Assembly: GCA_963789495.1 (NCBI GenBank)
Contig: CAWBLP010000004.1
Span: 186,001 to 250,000 of the forward strand
From: CAWBLP01 sp963789495
GTDB taxonomy: Bacteria > Pseudomonadota > Alphaproteobacteria > Acetobacterales > Acetobacteraceae
Length of the DNA stretch: 64,000 nt
Reading direction: 5' to 3'
In this document: positions 55,327 to 64,000 of the stretch, in pieces
Position numbering within the stretch: the first letter of the stretch is position 1
How the letters are laid out: the number at the start of each line of letters is the position of its first letter
Notes under the pieces: generated by a model
Seen by the model: only the letters and a program-made list of their open reading frames with translations
Database searches by the model: none
What the model was told of the DNA's origin: nothing
Position numbers and translations under genes: made by a program

Positions 55327-56438
55327 GCGTTGATCCCCTGATACGCCCGACCCTTCCACGCCACGCCGCGGCCCAGATGATGGTTTACGGCAGAACCGAT
55401 CGTCGCCGCCATGTAGAATGCTGCGATCAGTGGCAGCGCCAAAGCCCAGGCCGGTGAGCGATCGAAGCGACGCAAGGTCGGCAGGTAGCTGCCGGTCATC
55501 ATGGCCCAGCCCGCCCCGCCGAGCCAGCGTGCGCCGCCATGGCCGAACAGCGCCGCCCAGGGCGGCACCAGCCAGACCAGCGTCATGGCGATGGTGGTGG
55601 CGACCAGCAGCAGCAGGGAGAAGCGCAACTGCACGAAGGCGGTGCGGGTTACCATGCGCCAGATATCTGCGAAATCGGCGTAACGCCGCACCGAACGGGC
55701 CAGCGCGGAATGTCCAAGCCAGATGCGGCCGCCGCGCTTGACCGCGACGGCCAGCGCCACGTCGTCGATCAGCGCGCCGCGTACCGCGGTGATGCCGCCG
55801 ATCCGCAACAGCGCGCGCCGGCGTAGCAGGATCGTCCCGCCGGCCGCCGCGGCGGTGCCGCACAACGGGTCGTTCACCCACGCGAACGGGTACAGCAACT
55901 GGAAAAAGAACACGAAGGCCGGCACCAGGGTCCGTTCGGCGAGGCTGTCGCAGGACAGCGTGACCATCTCCGATACCATGTCGCTGTCGGCCCGTTCAGC
56001 CTGCGCCACCAGCGTCGCCAGATGCGCCGGCTCGTGAATGATGTCGGCATCGGTCAGCAGCAGCAGCGTTGCGCGATCTGCCGCCTCGATGCCCTGCGCC
56101 ACGGCCCAGAGCTTGCCGCTCCATCCCGCCGGCCGAGGCGTCCCGTCCACCACGGTCAGCCGCGGATCGTTGATCCGGCGCGCGATCGCGGCGGTGCCGT
56201 CGCTGCTGCCGTCGTCCACCAGGATCACCCGGAGCGGGCCGACGTAGTCCTGCGCCAGCAGCGACCGCAGCATGGCGTCGATGGTCGGTGCCTCATCGCG
56301 GGCCGGTACGATGATGGCGACCGGTGGGGTGACGGCCGGCACGGCGGCGGTCAGGACCGGGTCGGACCGCCAGAACCGGCCGTGGCCGAGCAGAAGATAG
56401 AGCCAGGCGAGTGCCGCGATCAGCGCCAGCAGCGTCAT
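55323..56438 (-). CDS. hpnB: Hopanoid glycosyltransferase HpnB
   Basis: The protein has 371 residues: a GT2 domain between an N-terminal transmembrane helix (2-19) and two or three C-terminal ones. VAIIVPARDEAPTIDAMLRS (about 40-59), VDDGSSDGT (about 75-83), LLTDADIIHEP (DxD motif, about 127-137) and the acceptor-base region GALIDDVALA are typical. HpnB is annotated as a hopene-associated glycosyltransferase; its exact product is not settled. Co-translated with hpnC. Confidence 0.93.
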   Translation of the reverse strand: MTLLALIAALAWLYLLLGHGRFWRSDPVLTAAVPAVTPPVAIIVPARDEAPTIDAMLRSLLAQDYVGPLRVILVDDGSSDGTAAIARRINDPRLTVVDGTPRPAGWSGKLWAVAQGIEAADRATLLLLTDADIIHEPAHLATLVAQAERADSDMVSEMVTLSCDSLAERTLVPAFVFFFQLLYPFAWVNDPLCGTAAAAGGTILLRRRALLRIGGITAVRGALIDDVALAVAVKRGGRIWLGHSALARSVRRYADFADIWRMVTRTAFVQLRFSLLLLVATTIAMTLVWLVPPWAALFGHGGARWLGGAGWAMMTGSYLPTLRRFDRSPAWALALPLIAAFYMAATIGSAVNHHLGRGVAWKGRAYQGINA

Positions 56439-56478
56439 GTGGAGCCGCCCAAACGTTCGACTATCACCCGCCGCCGGC

Positions 56479-57471
56479 TCATTTCACCATCCCGTTGGCG
56501 CGAAACCAGGCGACCGCGTCCTCCACCGCCTGGCGCACCGGCCGAGCGCGATAGCCCAGTTCGGCGATTGCCTTGTCCGAGGAGAAGAACATCTTCTTGC
56601 GCGCCATTTTGAGATGATCGCGGGTCACCATCGGCTCCATGCCGGTCAGCCGCGCCCAGGCCTCCATCACCGCAGCCACCGGCATCAGCGGCCCGATCGG
56701 CAGTGCGATGCGGGGCGGGTGGCGGCCCGCCACTTCGGCGACCAGGGTCAGCAGCTCACGCAACAGCAGGTTCTCGCCGCCCAGGATGTAACGCTCGCCG
56801 ATCCGCCCGCGCTCCAGCGCCAAAGCGTGCCCTTCGGCTACATCGTCGACATGTACGACGTTCACCCCGGTATCGACATAGGCCGGAATCCGGCCATTCG
56901 CGGCATCGCGGATCATCCGGCCGGTGGGCGTGGGCTTGATGTCACGCGGTCCCACCGGAGCGGCCGGATTGACGATCACAACCGGCAGCGACTCCCGCCG
57001 CACCAAGTCCAGCACCGCCTGCTCCGCCTCATATTTCGACCGCTTGTAGGTGCTGACGATCGCCTCCGGCAGCAGCGGCACGGTCTCATCCGCCGGCGAG
57101 GCATCCGGGTTGACACCGAGCGCGGCGACCGAGCTGCAATGCACGATGCGTTCGACGCCGGCGGCCTGGGCGGCCCGCATCATCGCCACCGTGCCGGCGA
57201 CATTGGCACGCAGCATGGCATCGGGATCGGGCACCCAGATCCGGTAATCCGCCGCCACATGCACCACGTAGCGGCAGCCGGCGGCGGCTCGCGCCAGCGA
57301 CTCCGGCTGGGTGAGGTCACCGGTGACCAGTTCCGCGTCCAGACCGGCGATGTTGCGGCGGTCGCTGCTGGCGCGGGTCAGCAGGCGGAGCTGATGCCCG
57401 CGGCCTGCCAGCACCCGCGCCACGGCGGAGCCGACGAAGCCGGTGGCGCCGGTGATCAGGGTCGTCGCCAT
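56479..57471 (-). CDS. hpnA: Hopanoid-associated sugar epimerase HpnA
   Basis: This 330-residue extended SDR has the nucleotide-binding motif TGATGFVGSAVARVLAGRG (8-26), the active site YKRSKYEAEQ (YxxxK form, about 145-154) and the NPAAPVGPRDIKPTPTG segment typical of HpnA. The start at 57471 is the natural one. It is the first gene of the minus-strand hopanoid operon, with 138 bases of divergent control region shared with hpnG. Confidence 0.94.
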   Translation of the reverse strand: MATTLITGATGFVGSAVARVLAGRGHQLRLLTRASSDRRNIAGLDAELVTGDLTQPESLARAAAGCRYVVHVAADYRIWVPDPDAMLRANVAGTVAMMRAAQAAGVERIVHCSSVAALGVNPDASPADETVPLLPEAIVSTYKRSKYEAEQAVLDLVRRESLPVVIVNPAAPVGPRDIKPTPTGRMIRDAANGRIPAYVDTGVNVVHVDDVAEGHALALERGRIGERYILGGENLLLRELLTLVAEVAGRHPPRIALPIGPLMPVAAVMEAWARLTGMEPMVTRDHLKMARKKMFFSSDKAIAELGYRARPVRQAVEDAVAWFRANGMVK

Positions 57472-57609
57472 GTCGCGTCCATCCGGGTGGTGTAGCGACG
57501 GATATACGAGGCGCGGTTGCCAGTGAAAACCGCGCCTCGGCTGGCGGCCTCGGATCGCGTCCTGCGGCGGCCATTGGGGGAGCGCCGCGAGACGTGTATC
57601 CGACGCGGC

Positions 57610-58299
57610 ATGGGCGACTCTCCACCACCCCTCCGATCCGCGCCGCGTCCCGCTGATGCCGCGAGCGGCAGGATCGGCATCGTCGTCGGACTCGCGGCCG
57701 AGGCGCGGATCGCCCGCCCGCTTGGCTGGACGGTGGCAATCGGCGGCGGCAGCGCTCAAGGTGCCGAAGCCGCCGCCATGCGGCTGGTGGCGAGCGGTGT
57801 CTCGGCTTTGGTCAGCTTCGGGCTGGCGGGCGGGCTCGATCCCGCGTTGCGGCCCGGCTCGGTGCTGGTGCCGGATACTGTGCTGCACCGCGGTCAGCGC
57901 CTGCTCACCGATCTCGATCTGTCACGCCGCCTCGGCGGCCCCACGGCCGACGTCCTGCTTGGAGCCGAGGTAATCGCGGCGACCGCCGAGGCCAAGCGCC
58001 GGCTGCATACCCAGCACGGGGTCAGCGCGATCGACCTGGAAAGCGGCGCCATGGCGCGGGTCGCGGCGGCACAGCGGCTGCCGTTCGCCGTGTTGCGGGC
58101 GGTCTGCGATCCGGCAGGCCGGGACCTGCCGCCGGCCGCGCTGCTCGCGCTCGACCATCAGGGCGTGATCGGGCTTACCGCGCTCCTGCGGTCCCTGCTG
58201 CACCGCCCGGCGCAACTGCCCGCGTTGCTGGCGTTGGCGGTGGACGCAGCGCGGGCACGTCGCGCGCTGGTTCGCCGGGTGGCGAGCATCCGGTCATGA
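57610..58299 (+). CDS. hpnG: Adenosylhopane nucleosidase/phosphorylase-like protein HpnG
   Basis: HpnG removes adenine from adenosylhopane on the way to ribosylhopane and bacteriohopanetetrol. It is 229 residues of the nucleoside phosphorylase/MTAN fold. IGIVVGLAAEARIARPLG (about 21-38), SFGLAGGLDPALRPGSVLVPD (about 67-87) and the active-site SAIDLESGAMARVAA (about 137-151) are visible. The start at 57610 is chosen over the frame's first codon at 57517. It diverges from hpnA; its 3' end overlaps the neighbouring kinase gene by six bases. Confidence 0.88.
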   Translation: MGDSPPPLRSAPRPADAASGRIGIVVGLAAEARIARPLGWTVAIGGGSAQGAEAAAMRLVASGVSALVSFGLAGGLDPALRPGSVLVPDTVLHRGQRLLTDLDLSRRLGGPTADVLLGAEVIAATAEAKRRLHTQHGVSAIDLESGAMARVAAAQRLPFAVLRAVCDPAGRDLPPAALLALDHQGVIGLTALLRSLLHRPAQLPALLALAVDAARARRALVRRVASIRS

Positions 58300-60501
58300 C
58301 AGCACCGGTTCGGCCACCTGCACGACCCGCGCCGCCGGGAACACCGCGCGCACTGTGGTGCCCTGTCCGGGGCGGCTGTCGATTTCCAGCGCACCGCCAT
58401 GCAGGTCCAGCAGTTTACGGCTGATCGCCAGGCCGAGCCCGGTGCCGCCAAAGCGGCGGCTGATCGAGGCATCCGCCTGGTGGAACGGCTCGCATAATTC
58501 GCTCAGCGCGCCAGGTTCGATGCCGATCCCGCTGTCCTGCACCACGAATGCGAGCCGGTCGTCCGGGAGCATCTCCATCCGGGCGGAGACAGTGCCGCCG
58601 GCCGGGGTGAACTTCACCGCGTTCGCCAGCAGGTTCAGCAGGATCTGCCGCACGGCGCGCCGATCGGAGCGCAGCCCTACGTCTGCCGCGTTGCGGTCGA
58701 AGCCCAGCGTGACGTGGCCCGCGCGCGCGCGGGGGCCGAGCATGCTGACGCAGCTGCGCAGCAGGCCGAACGCCTGGAGCGTCTCCTCGTTCAATTGGTA
58801 GTGACCGGCCTCCATCTTTGACAGGTCCAGCGCGTCGTTGATCAGCTCCAGCAGATGTCTGCCACCGGCAAGGATATCGGTCGCGAACTCGATATAGCTG
58901 ACGGGCAGTGCGCCGCGTGCCTGATCGCGGATCAGCTCGGAGAAGCCGATGATCGCGTTGAGCGGCGTGCGCAACTCATGGCTCATCGTGGCGAGAAACT
59001 CCGACTTGGCGCGGTTCGCGGCTTCGGCGTGATCCCGGGCCTGGCGCAGCTCGTCCTCGGCATGCACCTGCTCGGTGATGTCGCGGCCGGTGCCGCGGTA
59101 GCCGATGAAGTCGCCCGGCGCATTGAACACCGGATTGCCGCTGATGCTGACATGCCGCAGCGCGCCATCTGCGGTGATGCGCTTATAGCGTAGATCGCGG
59201 AACGGCCGGCGCGCCCCCAGGTCCGCCAAATGCGCCACCCAGAGTGGGTCGGTCTGATCGATACCCAACAGGTCCTGCCGCGCACGGCCGCGATAGGACA
59301 GATCGTTGAGCTGCTCGGACGGTGAAGTGCGGGACAGCCAGGTGAATCGCAGATCGGCGTCCTGCTCCCAGAACCAGTCGGATGCCATTTCGGCGAAATC
59401 GCGCAGACGGCGCTCGGTCTGCCGCAGCGCCGTCGCAGCGGCGGTCAGCCGGGCATTCTGTTCGGCCAGGCGCCGGAATTGCGTGGCGATGACGCCGAAG
59501 AACGCCAGAAGCCCAGCCACCGTGGCCCCAGCCCCGGCAACCAACAGCCATGCCATTTTGCGCCAGTGATCCAGCGCCTCTGCGGTGAGCACCGCGGTGT
59601 CGATCACAAGTTGATACCCGGGGACCGGCCGAACTGAGACGAGCGCCGGCCCGGGATTGAAGAATCCGGGCGAGTCATACAGCCCACCGCCGGCTGCCAC
59701 GCGGTCGTACCACGGCGAGTCCGCGGCCATGCGGGTTCCGATCGCCCGCGCGGTCTCGGGATGGCGCGCCAGCAGCAGGCCGTCGCGCCGCAGCAGCGTG
59801 ACCGACTGGCCAAGCCGCACCTGCGTTGCCTGGTAAAAGCGGGACAGCGAGCCGATATCGATCGCGCCGATCACCAGACCCAGAAAGACATGATCGGGCG
59901 TCTCCACCCGCCGCGCCACATAGAGTGTCAGTATCCCAACCGCTCGGCTCTGCGCAGGCTGACTCAGAAAGAGCCCGTCGTCCTCCGGGTGTTCCTGAAA
60001 GTGACGGAAGTAGTCGCGATCCCTGACATCGATTGTCTGCGCCAGAAAGCTGCGCGACGAGACCAGGGAACGTCCGGCGGCATCAATCACCACGAGCGCA
60101 TCGGTTTGTGGCAGATTGGCCATCCGCGCGCGCAGATAGGAATAGGCTTCGGACGTGCCAAATCGGGCACGGAAGGTCTCAGGCGTGCGATTGACCGAAG
60201 GCAGGCCATAGGCCCGCACATCCTGCATCAGCAGATCGATCACCTGAAAATACCGTGACGTCTGTTCAGCGAGCAGCAGACCGAGCGTGCTGCATTCGCG
60301 CCTGGCATCCTGGAGCGCGACGCTGCGCAGGTCCCATGCAAGCAGACCGGCACCCACAACGGTTGCCGCGATCAGCATAGCGCAGATCGTCCAAACCAGC
60401 CTGCCAGAGCGAGACAATGCGCTGCCAAGGCCAACCCAGGGAATGGCGATGATCCGTGTTGGTCTCAGGCGTCGCCCAGCGAACCGGGGCGCGTTCGTCA
60501 T
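58294..60501 (-). CDS. Membrane sensor histidine kinase with dCache and PAS domains
   Basis: The protein has 735 residues. Two transmembrane helices (about 36-56 and 312-334) bracket a dCache-like periplasmic sensor (DALVVIDAAGRSLVSSRSFL and RDRDYFRHFQEHPEDDGLFL). A PAS domain (about 385-480, with MASDWFWEQDADLRFTWLS), HisKA with FLATMSHELRTPLNAIIGFS (about 520-540) and HATPase_c (NLLANAVKFTPAGG, FGGTGLGLAISRK) follow. No receiver is attached and no regulator gene is adjacent. The signal is unknown. The gene converges on hpnG. Confidence 0.93.
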   Translation of the reverse strand: MTNAPRFAGRRLRPTRIIAIPWVGLGSALSRSGRLVWTICAMLIAATVVGAGLLAWDLRSVALQDARRECSTLGLLLAEQTSRYFQVIDLLMQDVRAYGLPSVNRTPETFRARFGTSEAYSYLRARMANLPQTDALVVIDAAGRSLVSSRSFLAQTIDVRDRDYFRHFQEHPEDDGLFLSQPAQSRAVGILTLYVARRVETPDHVFLGLVIGAIDIGSLSRFYQATQVRLGQSVTLLRRDGLLLARHPETARAIGTRMAADSPWYDRVAAGGGLYDSPGFFNPGPALVSVRPVPGYQLVIDTAVLTAEALDHWRKMAWLLVAGAGATVAGLLAFFGVIATQFRRLAEQNARLTAAATALRQTERRLRDFAEMASDWFWEQDADLRFTWLSRTSPSEQLNDLSYRGRARQDLLGIDQTDPLWVAHLADLGARRPFRDLRYKRITADGALRHVSISGNPVFNAPGDFIGYRGTGRDITEQVHAEDELRQARDHAEAANRAKSEFLATMSHELRTPLNAIIGFSELIRDQARGALPVSYIEFATDILAGGRHLLELINDALDLSKMEAGHYQLNEETLQAFGLLRSCVSMLGPRARAGHVTLGFDRNAADVGLRSDRRAVRQILLNLLANAVKFTPAGGTVSARMEMLPDDRLAFVVQDSGIGIEPGALSELCEPFHQADASISRRFGGTGLGLAISRKLLDLHGGALEIDSRPGQGTTVRAVFPAARVVQVAEPVLS

Positions 60502-60542
60502 TACCGGAAAACGGTAAAGGTCGGTTTAACGACGAAGCCCAA

Positions 60543-61736
60543 TCAGGGCTCGATTTCCTCCTGCTGCTCAATCTTGTCGGGATCGAGTTCCATGCCCAGT
60601 CCCGGCGTGGTCGGCGGTTGCAGCATGCCATGCTCGGGCTGCAGCGGGGTTGCCAGGAAATGCTGATTGATGGCGTTCCACTTCACCAGATACTCCTGAT
60701 ACGGCGTCAGTGACGGTGATTGCGCCAGCGAAAAATGCAGTCCTGCCGGCGTGGAATGTCCATGCGGGATCACCACCAGGTCGTGCACGCTGGCATAGGC
60801 GGCAATTTTGAGCGTCTCGCTCAGGCCGCCCGCCCAATAGATATCCGGCTGCAGCACGTCCAGCGCCTCGGCTTCGATGAAGCGTTTGAAGCCCCAGCGG
60901 GTGTATTCATGTTCGGCGCCGGACAACGGGATCTGCGTGCGCTCCTTCACCCGGCGATACGAATCAATGCGGTCCGGCATCACGCATTCCTCCAGCCAGC
61001 GGGGTGAGAATTCCGCGATCCGGTCAGCCAGTTCCACCGCATAAAGTGGATCGAAGGCCTGCCAGCAATCCAGCATGATGTCGTAGTCGTCGCCCAGCGT
61101 CTCGCGCAGCGTGCGCACCAGGGCGACGTTGCGGGCCAACCCGTCAGGACCGCTGGCCGGACCGTCGCGAAAGAACCATTTCTGCGCGCGGTAGCCACGG
61201 TCCTTGTATTCGGCGGCCCGCGCCCGCACCCGACCGAGGTCGCCCACACTGAAGCCGAGCATGGAGGCGTAGCAGGGCATTTCCGGGCGCGTGGGGCCGC
61301 CAAGCAGGCGGAACACCGGCTGGTTGAGCCAGTTTCCCTTCAGGTCCCACAGCGCACAATCCACCGCGCTGATCGCGAGCATGGCGTCGCCCTGGCGCCC
61401 ATGCACCATGATGCGGTGCATCTGGTCCCACAGTTTCTCATGCGCGATCGGATCGTGACCGAGCAGGATGGGACGCAGCCGGCGCGCGATATACAGTGCG
61501 ACCAGATCGGGCAAGGGGCCGGCGATGCCGTGCGGGCCTTCGTCGGTCTCGATGCGGACAAAATGCTGCACCAGGCTGAAGTGATTGGCATCGGTCTGGA
61601 CGCCGCCTTCGAAATCGTCGCGGATGCGGTAGTCCGGGTAGATGTCGATCGGGCGGACCAGCCGATCCTCCCAGAACGGTCCGTCGGTGGATATCGTGCC
61701 GGACAGGCGCAGGACGCGAACGGCGGTGATCTGCAT
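60543..61736 (-). CDS. Enolase-superfamily dehydratase, L-rhamnonate-dehydratase-like
   Basis: This 397-residue mandelate racemase/muconate lactonising enzyme has an N-terminal capping domain with RLVRPIDIYPDYRIRDDF, and a barrel with metal ligands expected in IMLDCWQAF, EECVMPD and SGAEHEYTRWGFKRFIE. The catalytic-side VIPHGHSTPAGLHF follows near residue 330. The HEYTR...DVLQPDIYWAGGLSE pattern is close to RhmD. It should dehydrate a sugar acid. The start at 61736 (MQITAVRVL) is supported by similarity; the frame opens at 61799. No sugar transporter or aldolase gene is adjacent to settle the substrate. Confidence 0.88.
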   Translation of the reverse strand: MQITAVRVLRLSGTISTDGPFWEDRLVRPIDIYPDYRIRDDFEGGVQTDANHFSLVQHFVRIETDEGPHGIAGPLPDLVALYIARRLRPILLGHDPIAHEKLWDQMHRIMVHGRQGDAMLAISAVDCALWDLKGNWLNQPVFRLLGGPTRPEMPCYASMLGFSVGDLGRVRARAAEYKDRGYRAQKWFFRDGPASGPDGLARNVALVRTLRETLGDDYDIMLDCWQAFDPLYAVELADRIAEFSPRWLEECVMPDRIDSYRRVKERTQIPLSGAEHEYTRWGFKRFIEAEALDVLQPDIYWAGGLSETLKIAAYASVHDLVVIPHGHSTPAGLHFSLAQSPSLTPYQEYLVKWNAINQHFLATPLQPEHGMLQPPTTPGLGMELDPDKIEQQEEIEP

Positions 61737-61953
61737 GCGGCGAGCTCCAGAGCGCGGGGGATCGACCCGAGTGATACGAAGCTGCGGCTGGTCGGGCAAG
61801 AAATCGCCCAGCGGTCAAACCGATCGTCCAGCGGTCGCGTCGGTGCTGGAGCAGCTGTCGCAGCGTCGTGTGGCTTAACGGTCGGTGCCTGTCAGCTCCG
61901 GACGGCGCACGCGATCGTGCAGGACTGCGCCAGTGGGCAATCCGCTCGGTGGT

Positions 61954-63051
61954 TCAGCCGACCGCGCGCCGTACCGCCACGCCAGCCACCGCGAGTGTGA
62001 CCAGCGCGTTCAGTGCCATCGGCCAGGCCTGTTGCAGCGCGACGGATAGCGGCAGGTCCTGTAGGAACAGGCCGCGTGCCACCACCAGCATGTAGCGCAC
62101 CGGATCGGCGCGGCTGATCAGCTCCACGATATGCGGCATGTTCTCCACCGGGGCGGCGTAGCCGGACAGCACGATCATCGGTGAGGCGAATACGAATACC
62201 CCGAGCATCGCCTGTTGCTGGGTGTGTGCGAAGCTCGACAGTGCCAGTCCGATGCCGACTCCCGACGACATGTACAGCACCAGCATGGCCTCCAGCAGCG
62301 CCAGGTCGCCGCGGAACGGCAGGCGGAACCACAGCAAGGCCGCGGCGATGACAATGTTGGCGTCGATCAATCCGACGATGACCCCGGGTACCGCCTTGCC
62401 GATCAAGATCTCGAACGGACGCAACGGCGTGACGAGCAGTTGTTCGAATGTGCCCAGCTCGCGTTCCCGCGCCAGTGACAGCGCACTGATCAGCAAGGCC
62501 ATGATCATCGAAAGCACACAGACCAGGCCTGGCAGGATGAACCAGGTGCTCTCCAGCGTCGGGTTGAACCAGTCGCGGGTCAGCAACACCAGCGGCGTGC
62601 GGCCGGGCTGCACGAACTGCGCGTAAGTCGCAACGATGCTGCCGGCATAGCCCTGCACCATCAGGGCGGTGTTGGAACGACGGGCATCGACCAGCAATTG
62701 TGCCGGGGCGGTCCGCCCCGCCAGCAGGTCGGCCGAGAAATGCTGCGGCAGATGCAGCACCGCCGCGACGGTCTTGGCATCCAGCGCACGGCGAGCCTGT
62801 TCGGGTGATTTAAATGCCGCCACGACATTGAAGGCCGGCGAGCCGGCAAACCGCCGCACCAGTTCGGCCGACTGCATGCCGGAATCCTCGTTCCAGATCC
62901 CGAGCGGCACCTGCGTGACGTCGTAGGTGGCGGCGTAGGCGAACAGGATCACCTGAACCACGGGAGGCACCAGGATCACGAAGCGCGTCTTCGGATCCTT
63001 CCACAGCGCGAAGAGTTCTTTCAGGATCAGGGCCAGGATGCGGCGGAGCAT
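61954..63051 (-). CDS. ABC-2 type transporter permease (YhhJ/YbhR-like)
   Basis: This 365-residue permease has one N-terminal helix (about 22-42), a large periplasmic domain (about 45-175, PLGIWNEDSGMQSAELVRRF) and five C-terminal helices from GLVCVLSMIMALLISAL. ARERELGTFEQLLVTPLRPFEILIGK is the ABC-2 coupling segment. It is the second of two tandem permeases, which together form the membrane part of an exporter; the ATPase is expected beyond the right edge. Confidence 0.92.
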   Translation of the reverse strand: MLRRILALILKELFALWKDPKTRFVILVPPVVQVILFAYAATYDVTQVPLGIWNEDSGMQSAELVRRFAGSPAFNVVAAFKSPEQARRALDAKTVAAVLHLPQHFSADLLAGRTAPAQLLVDARRSNTALMVQGYAGSIVATYAQFVQPGRTPLVLLTRDWFNPTLESTWFILPGLVCVLSMIMALLISALSLARERELGTFEQLLVTPLRPFEILIGKAVPGVIVGLIDANIVIAAALLWFRLPFRGDLALLEAMLVLYMSSGVGIGLALSSFAHTQQQAMLGVFVFASPMIVLSGYAAPVENMPHIVELISRADPVRYMLVVARGLFLQDLPLSVALQQAWPMALNALVTLAVAGVAVRRAVG

Positions 63052-63182
63052 AGGACCGCGTCACGCAGCATGCGGGATGCGGCACTGCGGCCGCGGAGCA
63101 GCCATGTCCGAAGCGACGCGCCCGTGGCAAGCGGGCCGGATGCCCGGTCGCGCCGGCGTTGTGTTCCAGCGGTGGCGGGTGA

Positions 63183-64000
63183 TCAATCCAGCCTCCTATG
63201 CGTCACGGCGACGGTGGCGGCGACGGCCAGCACGGCGGCAGCGGCCAGCCCCGCCAGATTTGTCAGCAGCACCGGCCATACGTCGCCCGCCAGGAACAGT
63301 GTCTGCAGAATGGAGACCAGGTACCGCGCCGGCACCGCGTAGGTGACCAGTTGCAGCCAGCGCGGCATCGCCGCGATATCGAACAGCATGCCGGACAGCA
63401 TCATCGCCGGCATCATCGTGGTGAGGAACGCCAGTTGCGATGCGACGAACTGGCTGCGCGACAGGGTCGAAATGAACAGGCCGAGCCCCAGCGCGAACAC
63501 CAGGAACAGCGCGGAGGCCAGGCCCAGCATCAGCAGGCTGCCACGGAACGGCACGTGGAACAGGCCGATGCCCAGCAGCACCGCGCCCACCATGCTCAGC
63601 ATGCCGAGTGCGAAATAACAGATGAGCTTGGCCGCGATCAGCTCGGTCATGCGCGCCGGCGATGCGAGCATGCTTTCCATCGTGCCGCGTTCCCACTCGC
63701 GGGCGACGATCAGTGCGGTCAGCAGCGTGCCGGTCATCGTCATCACCATCGCGATGATTCCGGGAACGATGAACGCGGCCGAGTGTAGCTCGGGATTGAA
63801 CCAGTCGCGGATCTGCAGGCTGATGCCACCGGTGGGAAGGCGGCGCAGTTCGTGCGCCTGGCCGGACAACCAGACGCTCACTGCGCCGGACACGTAGCCT
63901 TCCAGCAGGCGCGCCGTGTTCGGGTCGGTCGCGTTCACCGCGAGGCCCGCGGTGGCGGGCCACAGCGCCGGGCGACGCAACCGGGCGACGGTATCTTCCC
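63183..64000 (-). CDS. ABC-2 type transporter permease, 5' end beyond the right edge
   Basis: This is the C-terminal 271 codons of a second ABC-2 permease. It has the end of the periplasmic domain (RLLEGYVSGAVSVWLSGQAH and ISLQIRDWFNPELHSAAFIV), then five or six transmembrane helices and the coupling segment VAREWERGTMESMLASPARM. The frame continues upstream through 64000 without a convincing start (an in-frame TTG at 63980 is internal), so the N-terminus is missing. It precedes the downstream permease by 131 bases on the same strand. Confidence 0.92.
   Translation of the reverse strand, partial: EDTVARLRRPALWPATAGLAVNATDPNTARLLEGYVSGAVSVWLSGQAHELRRLPTGGISLQIRDWFNPELHSAAFIVPGIIAMVMTMTGTLLTALIVAREWERGTMESMLASPARMTELIAAKLICYFALGMLSMVGAVLLGIGLFHVPFRGSLLMLGLASALFLVFALGLGLFISTLSRSQFVASQLAFLTTMMPAMMLSGMLFDIAAMPRWLQLVTYAVPARYLVSILQTLFLAGDVWPVLLTNLAGLAAAAVLAVAATVAVTHRRLD

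Overview
The window is high-GC DNA from an alphaproteobacterium, most likely a member of the Acetobacteraceae (Rhodospirillales). This placement is an inference from the hopanoid cluster order, the GTTC-N7-GTTC type SOS box, the urease/urea-transporter layout and the general protein resemblance. No rRNA or tRNA gene is visible to confirm it.

Layout. Positions 1-6050 hold the 5' end of a glutathionyl-hydroquinone reductase gene, a DUF1194 protein, a LexA-like S24 repressor facing a small conserved gene across a candidate SOS box, an octanucleotide tandem array behind a near-consensus promoter, and pyrD followed by a HAD phosphatase. Positions 6110-16680 carry glnS, a small lipoprotein, a DMT permease, an esterase-like hydrolase, a divergent EmrB/EmrA-type efflux pair, an OmpR-type two-component system next to an exported protein, and a ParA-like ATPase coupled to a membrane protein. 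Positions 16850-26550 are the damaged accessory part: a peptide-binding protein gene broken by a nonsense codon and by a complete IS21-family element, two surviving dipeptide-type permeases, a SET protein, a second IS (ISNCY/IS1202-like) flanked by long direct repeats, and a LysR remnant.

Positions 26658-30760 hold a CheY-like regulator, a hybrid sensor kinase with an N-terminal frameshift, and an SDR protein that lacks the catalytic residues. Positions 30833-42300 (minus strand) form one urea module read in the order urtABCDE-ureDABCEFG: an ABC urea importer followed by urease structural and nickel-insertion genes, with a very good sigma-54 promoter in front. urtA, urtB and ureC are interrupted by single-base changes, all of which are insertions, so assembly error is the leading explanation. 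Positions 42655-47620 contain an ABC exporter, trmO, a four-domain rhodanese, a small lipoprotein and a degraded SLC13/DASS transporter.

Positions 47632-58299 are the hopanoid cluster: hpnA-hpnB-hpnC-hpnD-HAD-hpnE-shc-diiron protein-hpnL on the minus strand with hpnG diverging from hpnA. HpnC, HpnD and HpnE make squalene from farnesyl diphosphate, Shc cyclises it, and HpnA, B and G modify or elongate the product. Two uncharacterised members, a HAD phosphatase and a ferritin-like diiron protein, are embedded in this operon. The window ends with a PAS sensor kinase, a rhamnonate-dehydratase-like enolase-superfamily enzyme and two ABC-2 permeases, the last cut by the right edge.

The best candidates for undescribed biology are the diiron protein and HAD enzyme inside the hopanoid operon and the octamer array next to the SOS-box/repressor locus.
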